Of a stretch of DNA of 64,000 nucleotides, positions 21,387 to 34,800 are shown one piece after another. Origin of the DNA: Branchiostoma lanceolatum (taxonomy: Eukaryota; Chordata; Leptocardii; Amphioxiformes; Branchiostomatidae); assembly GCF_035083965.1 (NCBI RefSeq), contig NC_089739.1, forward strand, positions 6,622,001 through 6,686,000, written 5' to 3'. Under the pieces are notes generated by a model, which was given only the letters and a program-made list of their open reading frames with translations, was not told the DNA's origin and did no database searches. The first letter of the stretch is position 1. Each line of letters opens with the position of its first letter. The position numbers were made by a program, and so were the translations under genes.

Positions 21387-24371
21387 GTGAGTCAGAAGAG
21401 TACACAGATAATCCCAGTAAACCTAGATAGTGTCAGTGTGCTTGTACTAGCCAATTCTCGAGGGGAAAATCTCTAAGTCTTCGGGCGAACTTGGCGTTGT
21501 TGAAGATTGTCGTGGAATGTTCTAGAAAGTTAGTCGACAATAGTTTACGATATGGACCATATAGACATGTTTGTGTCCCGTAGATCTCTTAACAAACGTT
21601 TGATGCAAATTTTACGTGGGCGTCATCGTACTGCGCAGCTTTTTTTCAGAAAGCTAACGTCCAAAGCTTGGAGATCAAATTATATTTCTGACAAACAAAG
21701 TAAGCGTTACAGGTGGAACGCCCTCCCCCCCATACCTACCAACATGCAACAGATGGGACTATAAAATAGATTAAACATAGTCTTTCCTTTACAATTGATT
21801 CCATATGTCGTGTGATGATATGTTTTGAGAATTCATCTTTGACATACTTGACGGAAATAGGTAGTATGGTTAGTTGGCTGGTCATCATAGAGAGGTTTGT
21901 TTGTTAGTATTTGTTGTCAAGTATGTGTTGACTGGGGTAATTATAGGTAATTTTAGGTATGGTGGGGTGTCATTCATCACATGATGGAACAGCACAGTTA
22001 ATCTGGAGTTTTGGTTGCTAGGAAGTGGCAAAATACATGTAGGTGGTATACTTGGGGGGTTCATGGTTTGTAAGTCATCTACAGTCAGTTGCTAGGTACC
22101 TAAAACATCTCCCTAGACTCCGTACCAATGTGGCTTAATATATTACCAAGGACATTATAAAGGATATACAATGTCCTAGATATTACAAATTTATAGAGAT
22201 AAGCCAATACTGGCCCAATAGGTTCCTTAATACTGCAAATGCATTTCAGTTCGCATGGTTTTAAGTTCGCAGTAGGAAGGAAATGGAGTGTTCGTGGTTG
22301 TCTTAAGTTCGCATTTCAGACAAATAGTAGCCAAGGCGGTTGGGGGGCAAACAATTTCGTGAGGAGCTTACCGCGAAAACAGCGAACATAAAACCACCGT
22401 GAACATTTCTGCATTTACAGTATACTGTTTTCAGAATGCATTCCCCCTCCCCCTGCTTCTTAAGGGGGGGGGGGTTGTTTGTTTGTTTTGTTTGAACCTT
22501 TATTCATGAGAAGCTTGAATCAGATTGCAGGCCACTTTTCATTGAGGTCATTTGGGAAGAAGTGAGGGTCAGATAAAGTATGACAGAGATACAAATAACG
22601 TACATATAGGTGCTGGAAATAGTAACACAAAATTGCAACTGTACTTTGTGAAGACTTGAAACGAATTCACGTCATTCAAAAACGTAAAACAGTATTGGAG
22701 AATTGCCAATCATGTTCAAACGTTCTATTAGCATTAGGACTGATAGTGATATGGAAATATGATTAGTGCATGTTTGTGTTACACAAACCATATTTATATG
22801 CCAAAAGAGTACATCAGGTGAATATCCTGACATGGAACCATGTCTACCTAGTGTCAAAGTTATTAACCAAAAAATCAAGGAGTTTACCATTTTTTTCTTT
22901 CTTGAAAGTATTACTGGCTGGAACCAGTATAAAATACAATCAGCTTTATTGAACGATTTTAAGTGAAGTTTGGACTTTGATATACAGGGTTTTGGTATGA
23001 TGTAACTTGACATTTTATGTCACGACCTAGATGTAGACCACTCCCCACAACTGAAGGCCAAGTGTCACAAATTGTAAACACCATCAGAGTTTGTTTATCA
23101 TTATTTTGCTTTTGTTTACACCACCACTGTATCGATGTAGATGTAATAGTACCAGCTGCAACAATGTGTCTTTGTAGCAAACTTGTGTACTAGTACATGT
23201 ATTTCTGAAAAGGGCGTATGTCCTTGTTGGTAATAGTACAGATACTCCTAACCTTGCCCAAGGCTAGTGCATTGTTTCATACACACGTACTGCATTCAAA
23301 AATAGCCCTCTGTACTTGCAGTGATCGAGGGCATTCACCCCTGTTGCCGTTATATGGGGAGTCAGATTTCAGCAGTATTCACAGGAATGGGTCACAAAAT
23401 AGCAAACTGGGACATGACCTACTTACAATTTTGTTGACATGTCAGAAAATGTAGTTCATATTTGTACTATAGTGTTCTCTGTAGATTAGTAGATGTGTCA
23501 TTATGTGAGTGGCACCATGGCTCAAGCTTTAACTTTAGCATAGCAAGTAAATTCTATGGATGATATCCTCTGCAACTCTAATGTGAAAGAATGAACTGTT
23601 GTTTAAAGCTATCTAGTGAGGATGCTCCTACCTTACTTTGTGTCAACGAGTTCTGTATGTGCTTATGTAGAGGTGGTCATTAGTAGATGTTTGACCCTGT
23701 ATGTCATATTTTGTTGCAGGCCTCCTGATAGAGCAGTACTACGCCATTTCTTTATCCGTTTCTGTGCCAGTTTCATCGCCGGCGTGCTCTTTCTTCATTG
23801 GAGCATCACATGGCTTAGATGGGAGGTAAGGACGCTCTTGTTGTGGCGTCGTGTTGTTATACTGGTTACCGTTTCTGGTCCAGAACCCAAAGGTACATGC
23901 CAGGTTCAAATCCCCTGACATGCTACCATTTTGTGACCTTGGAAAGGCACTTTACATGACTTTCCCCACACCACCCAGTTGTAAAAATGGGTACCCGACT
24001 TTGGTTGGGGAGGTGAAAGGTCGTGGAAGGAGAGGGATGGGCTCTGCCTTCCAATACCCTTTCTATAAAGATTTGCACGATTGTTTGTTTTATAAATATG
24101 GATTTTCCTTTCTGTCCACAGCATTCTTGTCCAAATTTCTTTTTACACAGCCACCTGAGTAGAATTGATCATAGCCCACCTACACACCCACATAGTTTGA
24201 GGTCTCAGACCTGCGTTTCTTGAAGGTCTCACACCTGCATTTGTTTCCCAGAGAGACGACCTACCACCGCAGACGGCGCCGGTGCATGAGTTCCTGTCGC
24301 TCCTTCTCAACCCGTACTCTATGACAGACAACACACTGGTGCCACCAAACACAACGCTAGTCTCCGTCTGA
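21289..24371 (+). CDS. Unrecognised small single-pass membrane protein, three exons
   Basis: Exons 21289-21386, 23720-23825 and 24252-24371 join in phase at GT-AG sites to give 107 residues. Residues 1-32 are strongly acidic (MAEDERESDVSEEEENEEIP), followed by PPDRAVLRHFFIRFCASFIA, whose hydrophobic run through VLFLHWSITWL makes one membrane segment. A proline-containing tail ends NPYSMTDNTLVPPNTTLVSV. The start ATGGCGG is in good Kozak context, and phase continuity across two introns supports a real gene. I cannot name the family; tail or organelle anchoring is speculation. It is transcribed divergently from NAPRT. Confidence 0.75.
22230..22422. mobile_element. MITE, TACTGTAAATGCA family, near full length
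   Basis: Termini tactgcaaatgcatttcagt and 'gaacatttctgcatttacagta' bound 193 bp, with repeated internal 'ttttaagttcgca' and its inverse. Confidence 0.8.
23720..23825 (+). CDS. Small membrane protein exon 2: membrane segment
   Basis: Acceptor ttttgttgcag. Encodes PPDRAVLRHFFIRFCASFIA and the rest of the hydrophobic segment to LRWE. Donor GGGAG/gtaagg. A SINE begins immediately after the donor. Confidence 0.75.
23830..24060 (+). mobile_element. tRNA-derived SINE
   Basis: B box-like AGGTTCAAATCCC (near 23903) is followed by 'gaccttggaaaggcacttta', 'aatgggtacccgactt' and a G-rich tail. The body is shared with the SINEs at 5106 and 17540. Confidence 0.75.
24252..24371 (+). CDS. Small membrane protein exon 3
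   Basis: Acceptor tttgtttcccag. Encodes RDDLPPQTAPVHEFLSLLLN and a C-terminal tail, then TGA at 24369-24371. Confidence 0.75.
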   Translation, partial: RDDLPPQTAPVHEFLSLLLNPYSMTDNTLVPPNTTLVSV

Positions 24372-24902
24372 CATCTAGAACCGCCGTTTTCTACCACGGC
24401 CTTCTTCAACAACAACAACAAAAACAACAACACAAGAAACAACCCGGGACTGAACACAAGATTTGATGGCTTTATTTTCTAATCTGTAGCTTTTAATGGT
24501 AAAATTCTGCATAGGAAAAAGTTTGAGAAGGACATTTTTGTTGTTTTGATGTCACAAAGTTGTATACCAGCAGTACAGGGGTTTTTGCCTTTTTCTTAAC
24601 ATCTTCAATATGAAATTGCAACACTGACAAAGTTTTAAGACCATGGCTTACATTAGATCTGTTAGAAAGTGATGATCATATCCTGCATGTCAGATACAGT
24701 ATGTTGCATGTGACAGCATTTTATGGAGCTTGTCTATAATGATGATGTCATCACTATGAGAGGTGATGTCATCAGATTATGTCCATGACATCAGACCTTT
24801 CTTGATGATTTTCTGAGCATAATCATCAACGTCAAGATCTCATCCTTTGGCATACAATTTTGCTGACTCTAATAAGGCAGAGTTTGTTTTACCTCAGATA
24901 AA

Positions 24903-25030
24903 CAGACCAATCAAAGGGTCAGAGCACTGTGACTGCTTCTTCTGATTGGCCTGTGAGTCAGCCAATCAGAGATCAGGTGTGACTGCTACTTCTGATTGGT
25001 TGATTCTGAATCAGCCAATCAGTAAACAAG
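24903..25030. repeat. Duplicated CCAAT-rich block
   Basis: Two tandem units of about 60 bp each contain 'gtgactgct-cttctgattgg' and 'tcagccaatcag', giving at least five CCAAT or ATTGG pentamers. They lie 0.5 kb past the small-protein stop and may be NF-Y sites or simply a repeat. Confidence 0.5.
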
Positions 25031-26039
25031 GCTGCTTGGCACAGTCTTCTTCAGACTGTTGGCGAGCAAAACAGAGTTAATGAAATTAGTTACTGATTGA
25101 TTTTCGATGTAACAATTTCAGGAGGAGGACAGATTATGGAAGTAGGTAGCTTTTGACAGAATCGATTTGGATTTGTCGATTTTGGTATTCAAGAGACATT
25201 GAGAATATTGGAGGGCTTTGAAGAAGGACCACAGAGTTTGAGGGTGAGAGGTGCCAAAGAAAAAAAAATTTTGGTCAGCCATGCACTTTGAAGTTGAATT
25301 ATGTGCATGTCATGCTTGACTATGAACACCTTATTTCTGCACAGCCCAATGAGTTGAAAAAAAAAGGTTTCGGCTATTATGACTATCAGGGCACCCACTG
25401 TCACAGCCTGTAAATGATTTGTGAATTTGAACTATTCTTGACTTTCTTTCTACTGTTTTATAGCACATTGCAGTGATGGTTTTTCTGCGATGACTTGATC
25501 TTAGAAGTTACATTTTGTTACATTTCTTTAAGTTAAAGGCTAACCAGGAAAGGTTTTGTGGTTGTTTAAAAAAATTGAGGGGAACTTGGAGAAAAGTTGT
25601 TACAAAATTCAATTAACTCCCCTCTCAAAAAAAGTTTCTTAAAATCCATTACAATCCTTACTGGATAGCCCCATGTAAAAGTTGCTTGATGTACAATACT
25701 GTTGTAAAAGATCAAAATACATAAGAGTAAATATAGTTAAGATGTATAAAATGCCCTGTAAATTATCATATACTTTGGTTGGAATGACGGTTTAAATTTA
25801 AGAACGGGTGCTCTGATTATAACTTGCATATCACGTTTGATTGGAGGGAATGTTCGCTGTACAAGCCGTTTGCAAGGGGTTGTTGACCTTTCATGCTGTA
25901 AATTCTCCTGTGTTACAATTAAAGGAAATATTTCCCTTAAAGGGCACCGTCTTTCTTGTCAGTTTTTCACGTAATTAGTCACCAAATGTGTGTGTTCACT
26001 TTGTATAGTTTCCTTGCTGTTTCTAGATCTGTAGCAGGG

Positions 26040-26245
26040 TATATCTTACAGGAAGGCCTCGGGTTGCTAGCCCTAATCCCCTTTGACCTGCTTGAGACCC
26101 CCCCCCCCTCCTCGAACACGGGACCCCCATTTTACGGCCCTTCCGAAAGACGTGTGCAGCCCCAACCGAGATGCCCTTCCCAGGATTGAACCTGGGTCTC
26201 CTAGTTAGCAACTAATTGGAACCAGGAGCTCAACTGTGAGGCTGC
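26040..26245 (-). mobile_element. tRNA-derived SINE, second family
   Basis: On the minus strand, a tRNA-like head with 'gacccaggttcaatcctggg' (B box) leads to 'cacgtctttcggaagggccg', a G-run and an A-poor tail. The body differs from the SINE at 5106. Confidence 0.65.
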
Positions 26246-27498
26246 TGCTAGCAGTTGCACTTCAGGACATCCCCTATCAATCAACACTAACATGTTTTTT
26301 CAATGTTTTATTAACACCATATTCTGTGCTTGCAAACTGCAACAAAAATGCTCAAAATACTGAGCTCTTACACATGCATATTGTGTTATGTGTATATATA
26401 TATACAGATAATTGTATTACTATAGTCATCACAGAATAATCAACCAGTAAAGTTAATGTATGTTTAGTCTATTTCAAAGATTATTTTAAAATATCACACC
26501 AACATGTGCAATAAACTCATAAAACTGTCCACCGAAAATACCCAAATTCATCACCAAATCAAACTATAAATGCCAATCCTTTAAACATATTAATAGATTG
26601 ATGCAAATACATTGATATAAGATATTATCATGTACATGTTATAATGTTAACAGTGTGTTGATACAATTCATTGAACATACTGTTTTATTAACATACCATG
26701 AAAAGAACTACTAATAACTACATTCTGTAAAAATTGTCATGAAACCTAGGAAAAAAATCTTATTTTGTACAAAGGCTCTCATAGCAGCAGCTTGAAACAT
26801 ACATGTAACAGTCATACCTTGCAGCTAGCATTTGCAGTTTACTTTAGAGCAGCTTAAAAACAACAAGACTCTTTGTTTCAAAATGTGTCCAAACAAAATG
26901 TAGTAATGCTGTATTGGTCAAGTTGCATAGACAAAATTTGATCAGTATGGCTTTTTGCTCAAAAACACAAAGCCAATTTACAATCCAATACTTCAAACAC
27001 CAATACTTCAAGTTTTGGGTAATATTGATGCATCATTGAATAAAAATACTCTTTTTGATGCATCATTTGCAGTTGGGAAATGAATTGCTATGAAAATTTG
27101 GATTTTATTTACAACAATTTGATTACTAGTATCAAAGACATACACCTTGTATAAAGATTGCTTTACAACTAAAACAAATAATGACTAAAAGATTTCATCC
27201 CAACATTGAAAATAAATAGTATCCATCAAAAGGAGTCAACTGATGAGGAAAGAATGAAATGAGAGTAACGTTACATAGTGTTATTGCTTGATACCCAACT
27301 ATATGCCCACAACTTTGAGGGACAGGAAAAATCTTATTTCAGAACAATTTTTTCTGGCCAATATTGGTGCCATATTAAAAATTCATATTCACCAATCATC
27401 CAAAAGGAAATTCACATGCACAAGTACATGTGGTCTGGGTTCATCCTGTAGTTTGCCCTTGCTTCCATTGACTTTTACCATGGAAGCAAGCATATTAT

Positions 27499-27578
27499 AT
27501 AACCTTCTCCCTGCTGCCTAACCCCATAACTATTAAGAATTTGGTGCCAAACGGCTACATTAGCAGGCGGAAGGTTAA
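27499..27578. mobile_element. Short MITE with TTAACCTTC-type termini
   Basis: Termini 'taaccttctccctgctgcc' and 'agcaggcggaaggttaa' are inverted, 80 bp in all. Relatives lie at 31352-31627 and 46414-46492. The rest of 24.4-28.2 kb shows no gene. Confidence 0.6.
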
Positions 27579-28271
27579 CTTGCAGGATGGTACCCTGACT
27601 AGTTTTCCCGTTCCTCTTCTTGCGAATCTCTCCCCCACTCTAACAGTTGTCATGGTTCAACCTCACATAACAAACAATTATGTTGTAAAATTACCAAGAA
27701 AACAGCTGACTGTAATTATTCATGTTTAGAATTCAGAATTTAAGACACATGATCAGTTAAAAGAAATGATTTTTCATATCTTCACAATTACAGAAAAAAA
27801 TTGAAACTGACACACCAGATGTATGATGGAGAACGGTTCACTCAGAATTGATGTTAAAATTCAATTACGATAAGTAACTTCACCCCACCAGAAGAAATTG
27901 ATACATTAATCACAGCTTCTTTTCGAACTTTAACTAAATAATTGTACGTAACCATTTAATCTCAAGTGGACACAAACTCCTGTGGCAACAAGTGACAAAG
28001 TTGTATTGAGAATGTTTCTGTCAAAGAAGAAGAACACCTTGCTAAAGATGACTGACAAAAATTGATGGACAGAAAAATCCCCTCGCAACCTCATAGCAGC
28101 AATGACACTGGAAAATACCACATTCAATCTGGGGGATGGGTGAAATTTGTTTGGATAAGTAGAGCACAATTCTTCCTTCAAAAAATTGGAGAAAAAAAAG
28201 CCATGAAAAAAATACTGTTGGTGTTGTACAGAATGCCCCACCCCCAGATAAAAGTGGTTTGTTCCTGATGT

Positions 28272-28827
28272 TTACACAATCTTCTTTTGGCGGACTTTTC
28301 TCGGGATTGGTGTGCAAAGCTCGCTGATTCGGGCAGAAGCTTGAGCAAGCAGCGCAGGCCTCGGAACCTTGTAGGGGTCATAATCGTCGTTCCCGCCGCG
28401 ACTTTTGGGCCGTGAAAGCTGCTGCAACCGGATGGTCGCGATGGATGTTTTCGCGTTATCCGAGACGGCCCACTGTACGGTGCGGTTTGCTAGGAACTCC
28501 GGGTGCCATCGTTTCGCTTCTGCCAGTGTTTCCACGCGTGGCGTTGCTGTCGCTTTCATCGCGGCGGGCGGAATCTCGCTCCTCCACTCGCCCCAATCCC
28601 ACTCCGTGTCGTTTTTGATCTTCAGCTCGCCGTACATTTTCGGGGCAGCGAGTTGCTCAAGTCGCCCGGTGGCCTCGAACCGCTTCGCGCTCTCCGGCAC
28701 GGTGCTGTAGACGGATCTCTTGGGCTGGTAGTCTGCCGGGAGGGCCTTCGGTCGGCAGAGCACGTCAAGTCGAGGGCGAGGTTTGGCGCCGAGTGCTCCC
28801 AGACTCACTGCCCAAATAGGGGTTGGC
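28272..28827 (-). CDS. THEG-like exon 5
   Basis: Acceptor tattccttccag. The main coding exon of 185 codons: PTPIWAVSLGALGAKPRPRL onward, four or more THEG repeats, ending PRKVRQKKIV then TAA. Its high GC content makes long chance frames on the opposite strand. Confidence 0.93.
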
Positions 28828-31800
28828 CTGGAAGGAATAAAATAAATGAGCCTGTCACTATAAAAATCATATTATACTGTAGGATACCATAGTACATAGA
28901 CGTTACATCGATTCCATAGTAGTAATAGTACGTAGACGTTATCTCGAAGGGGATTCCATAGTACGTAGACATTATTCCGAACGGGAGCGGCCATTGGAAC
29001 ATCGAACGGCCGATCCCGTTCTCTGGTTTGAATAAAGTCAGTTGCTTGATAGACTTAATCACGAGCCATCGCGTTTGTTGATTCTCCTACTTCTCATATT
29101 AATTTTATACCATCAATACACTGATCCTATAACCCTGTCTATCTTGGTCAAATGCAAAATGAAAACATAAAAAATGTGAATGTTTGACGGACATGAAGCC
29201 ACTCTCTCATCGGTCCAACCGCTAATTGTGACGGACAGTCAGAATCGGTTTATATGGCAATTAGTCTTGCATTTGACTGTCCAGGGACATCTTTTCTGAA
29301 GTTCTTACTATGATCACTAGGGGAAGCCCATGTCAAGGTCCACTGTCCCTTATGGTGAAGTTAGTAAAATTGTAAACCATAACAGAGCAGTGTCAGGTAT
29401 TGATTATGTTTCATATTTAAATTCAAGGTACTGAATGAATATCTACCTGCTTAGGGCATGGGGAAAGACTACTGTATTAAGTCCAAATTTCAACGATGTT
29501 CAAATGTTTCCTTCTTATCCAAATTTTTCTGGTCAGTTTTGTTGTGAAAATCATGTCTTTTTCTCTCTAACCCCCCAAACATATATTTCTTCCCCTCCTG
29601 ATCACTACCGATATTCTCCTTACCTGTCTCCAAGATACTCAGGATGGAGATCCTTGACCTTGACCAGCGACAGTTGATGTTTGTTCATACCTGCAGATAA
29701 ACAAAAACCAACAAACAACAGTCAACTTCAATATTCTGTCTGGTTGAATTTCGGCTCTGTAACTATGGATGACTTGGTGCATGCCAAACATTACTTTTTT
29801 ATAGATAGTGAAAAATATGCAATTGTCCAAGAAGCTGATTAGGAAAGTGTTTTGAGTCCTTTTGGAATAATTCTGCCAGAATTAACGGACAGTAAAAATA
29901 AAGTTTAATCCCTTAAGTAATTTAAATACCGCCTGATTGGCAAAGAAAAAAAAGAAAAATGGTTTTATTTCCTCATCAAACTGGGGATGCTGTTGGTCAA
30001 GCTCGTGTGCCTTTTAGAGTTGAAAAATGTGTACAGTAGCACCATCTACTGGATTTTAAGAGTACTGCAGAACTTGTGAAAAGTTTGTATTACAAGGTTT
30101 GCAATCTCACTGCATGATGACAGGAACCTACAACAAGTTTTGAATCCCTTAATAAGAGGACAGAATTTTGAGTAAAAGTAAAGGAGACTGTAAAAGCCAA
30201 AAAGACATTGGAAATTTAAAGAACTACGTATCTTTCAACTTTTCAAAGGAAATATCTCATCTGTTGGTCCAAACAAATCCAAAATGTTTAAGTTGACATT
30301 CAAAATACTGAGTCACAGGAGGTGTCTACATTGTTCCGGAACTCTTTTGTTTTGGTGTTTCTTTTGTTTACATTCTTTAAAAACAGGTCACAGCTTTTCT
30401 GTTGAGCTGTAAACAAAATATTAGAATGTTCGCTTTTAACTTAAGTTGCAGAAAGTAATTTGGGTTGCATCACCTTGCAAGCTAGTGCTAATAATGAGAG
30501 AGAAAAATATTTTTGAAGAATTGTTTCAGAAGATGATAGATTCTTTGAAAGAACTTGGACAAACAGGGCCGATATGGGCCACCTGTTGACCAAGCCTAAA
30601 CCGTGTTGCTATCTTAGATGCGTCCATAAACACCGCTTTACTGTATAAAACCGGCTTAGGTTACTGGCTATTAAATAGAGGCACCTTACAAATCAATTGT
30701 ATATGCATCTCATTAAGAAATAGGATATCCGTTCACAATACCAACACCTTCAACTAATGAGTTTGAGTCAGTAGGATTCTATTTCTGCTGTGAGTTTCAT
30801 ATAGTTTTCAACCAATTGTTATTGACATCCGAGGTTCCAATTTTTGAGCTGTAAAGACTTAAACAAAAATCTTGTCATATTTCTGAGCCCCAAATTGTGT
30901 GGTTTAATTGTGTTTTTCTCTGATCTGAATACAAAATGATGTGCGAAGGCACTTATTTGATCGTTTGCCTAAAGAAGTTTTAAATACTGCTTTTAAGAAA
31001 CAATTTTGGTCATGAAGTACCATACTTTAACAAAATTCCTTTTACTCTTTTTCAGCCAAAAATTCTGTCTTTCTCTGACTTTGAAATGATGTCAAAAGCA
31101 CTGATAGTTTTGCGAAACACTGCTATTTCTAAAAAAGGACACAAATTTGTTCCAGTTCTAATGACATTTCGAGAAATTAGCAAACTGTTTCAGTGAAGCA
31201 TTTCTGGCGGGCTGTTTTGGGTAGTGTGGTTGGCTGGACAAGCGTAAGTTGAGCTGTGAATGAAACAGCAAAACTGAGGACTGGGATGTTTCCAAAACAA
31301 GGTGCTTTTCATTCAACTGTGAACAGAACTCACACCTTTTGAGACTTAACTTTAACCTTCTCCCTGCTTGCTTGTTCTCATTGAAATGTACACATTTTGT
31401 AATCTCTGTTACCGTTAGAAGTAAGACATTCCTGACATTAAGATATGCCACATATAAGGTACCAAGCTGCCGTTTCTAAAAAGTAGAAAAGTTTTAGGTC
31501 GTCATAAAAACTACAGTTTGACATCTTATGTGTGACATATCCTAATGCCAGGAACGTCTTATTTCAATCGGTAACGGAGGTTACAAAATGTGTACATTAA
31601 AATGAGAACGAGCGTGCTGCCTTTAACCAATGCACAGAAAGGCTTATCGGGGAGAGAGTTGAATAAGTAAGGTTTGGAGGGGTCGTTCTTTAACTCTAAC
31701 TACTAGAAATTCCATCACAAGTGTCTTTGTGGACTTGCAGACAGTGAAAATGATAGTAACAAAGGCTTTCCAATTTGAGAACTTGTTTTAAAGATTTTTT

Positions 31801-34800
31801 CAGATACAAAGTGGATGTGGGGAAAAATATGATTTTTTTTCAGTAATGTCAATGATTCCTCTATGAATTCACAACTAGCTTGTATTAAGTTAGAAGCTGT
31901 ACAAACAAGGAAAAGTACATTTCCCCCCTTCCCCATACCATTTTCAAGTCAATTACATGTATTATACAATAGTCTATGATACTATTCATGTGATAGTCCA
32001 TAATACTTACGACATTTGGTTGTTCCATCTGGCCCGACTGTGGGTGGGGCACGGTCGATCCAGTACACAGATCGCCTGTGGGATGGACAAAAGGAAAGAA
32101 TGTAGTTATGAAAGAATTGACCTGAGACCTAAGTAAGGCTTGATAAAAAGTTTGGCATAAACACAGTCCTAAGAAGATTTGATGTTTATGAATGAAAAAT
32201 ACAAAGAATTCGGCACAGGCACAGAGGGGAGAAAGAAAAAAATTCTTTGCTTTATTTTCCTCATTCTATCTCTTAGGCTAGCTCTCTCTATTCAACAAGA
32301 GAGCATCTGCCCAAATTGAATGCAACCTAATAACATGCATGTAAAACTGATGTCATGATACACTACATGCACGTGTGTGTCTAACTTTGTTCCATGAAAA
32401 GTTGCAAGCTACATGTAAAGCCTCATATCAAGGTCTGAGCTATAATTGTTTACAAGCATCTCCATCACAACAGTGAAAAGCAAACATTCTAGAACAAACG
32501 CCATCAACACCTCCCTTCAGCAAGACTTTTTTCATAAAGCCAGCTGAAGCCTTACCTCTGACTAGCTGGCCTGTTTTGCCAAATACCACCTGGCAAATGA
32601 GACAAATATGGGCGTCATCCTATTCAATTCTCATTGATTGCATCCTCTAATCCCCTCCCTATTTAAACACGAAATCAAATTAACCACAGGTGTGGATAGA
32701 TTGTGTTGAAATGACTTTTTATTAAAGGAGTTGATTGAAAACAGGGCGTGTATTGGTGCGACTACACAATACAGCCTTCCAACTTTGTCCTCAGAACGCA
32801 TCAGAATCTGTTTCGCCAAATAACTGTCAGGCAAAAGCACATCGCCTCCGGCGTTTGCATTGTTCCGCATGTTTGTTCCCACGTCAGCTGTGTTTATCCG
32901 CCCTTTTTGCTTTCAACGCGACGTTTTTATGGTACATTTTGTACTTCCTTTGCGACAAATAGCGTAGGACAGCCGTGACAAGAATGTGGGAAGCTTTTTC
33001 TTTCAGCTAACTGTGCTACTTTGACCTGTATTTGGTAACTTGTAGATAATCCTTTAGACCATAGTGAAAAGTCATTGTGTTTTAAGGCTATATACACAGA
33101 GGTAGAATGAATAAATGAATGAATGAGACTTCAAAGTCGATGACTAAGAAAACATCTCAATAGACGCTTGGCAGTTAACGAAATAGCTTGAGAAGAAAAA
33201 CTTCCAAAAGAATTGTTCAAACTCTTTCAAATTTCTTTGGCAATGTTCTACTTTTTTTCTGGATGTCAGAAAGTGAACAATTGGTTTAGAGAGAAAATAC
33301 TATATGTGGGAAAAGAAATTATATCAGCAGTCCTGTTTCTAGAATGAAAATCTTGCTCTTGATTGGAGGAATATATGATTGAATCAAACGGGTGGTTGAT
33401 TGACCATATTTGGTAGCAGAATGCTTCCAGACTGCAGAGTGATTGGTCATGTAACTGCAGCAATACCATCACCGTGGTGATCTAATCAACCAATCAAAAA
33501 CAGATTGACAATGACATAGCCCCCATATGAATGCCATAAAATACTTCCGAGGTTGCTGCTATATCATGTGTTATTTTTCTATATAAATATGATAAGGTTG
33601 CAAATTGGACAAGTAAACATATACATTCCTTTATGTTATACTTTGTGGTAGGTCGGAAAAGGAGGCATTTGAGATGTTCAAAATCCGTGGTTGAAACAAT
33701 TCCGTTGTACAGTAGTCATACAAGGGAGACATAGATAAAACCAGTTTCATCAAAAGTTTCAAGATTTTCAGTAACTAGAAAAAGTCCAACCGCATTCTCC
33801 TTGAAAAATTCTTATCACTTAATATCATTGACAGATGTAGACTCAAGTTTCATATAAATCATTTCTTGGCTTTCAAACACTCAAAGGGACATAGGTCACA
33901 CTGACTAATGGTTTCAAAGTACTTGACCAGTTTTGGGGAATGTTTGACATAAAACTTATCTTTGCCTTTCAAACACTCCAGGCAACACTGTAAAATTTGA
34001 AATGTTTGTGGTGGTTCAATTTTTTGTGTTTTTTTCACTCCATATCTCAACCTCAAAATTTAACACCGTAAATATGCATTTCCATTGCATTACTGGCACA
34101 CAACAGAATTGTTTCAACCTCAAACTCGGAAGAAAAGTGAAAATCTCCTTTTCCCCTCCTCCCCCAAAATAAAATGACTGCAAAAGTAAATGAATATACA
34201 GTACTTGATGAGTTAAGAAGAATGTTATGTGGCTTATGTCCCAGTGGGGGAGCAGACTTAGCAAACAGACTTTGGCCTCCTCGAAGAAGTTTAAAAAAAA
34301 AAAGACCTCCTTAGCTTCCTTAGTACTGCTTAAGGCATTAGTTCATAGTTCAACATGACTGTTTTTTCGACCAGACTTTTACGGAAGGGGCCAAACAGTG
34401 CCTATTGAACAAAGCTGTCCTATTTGGATCATGTTTTTATATCCCATGAAAAAACATTCCCCACAATTTTTGGGCACTATACAAACTCTCAAGGACCGCT
34501 AACGACGGGCTAGGGTCATTGGTTGCCTAGTGATTAGCTAGAACATTGATGGTACGCCGTCGTCTGAATTTTACGACAGCCCACTTCAAGAAGCAAAGGG
34601 AAAACACATCCAAATTCATCAAGTTGTTTTAAAATCTCAGTGCACAGCGAACTTCAAAGTGAGCAAAAATCTCATGGGACTTGAGCCCTAAACCCTTGAT
34701 CTTTTACAACATAAGGAAGGTTTTAATGTTGATATTAATTTTTAATGCCTTTCCCGAGTTCAAAATGCCGCTGCCTTTATTACTAGAGATAAGACTGCTG

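Noticed and set aside
28405-28892. Long plus-strand open frames at 28.4-28.9 kb
   Set aside because: Opposite strand of the GC-rich THEG-like exon 5, which has family motifs and valid splice sites.
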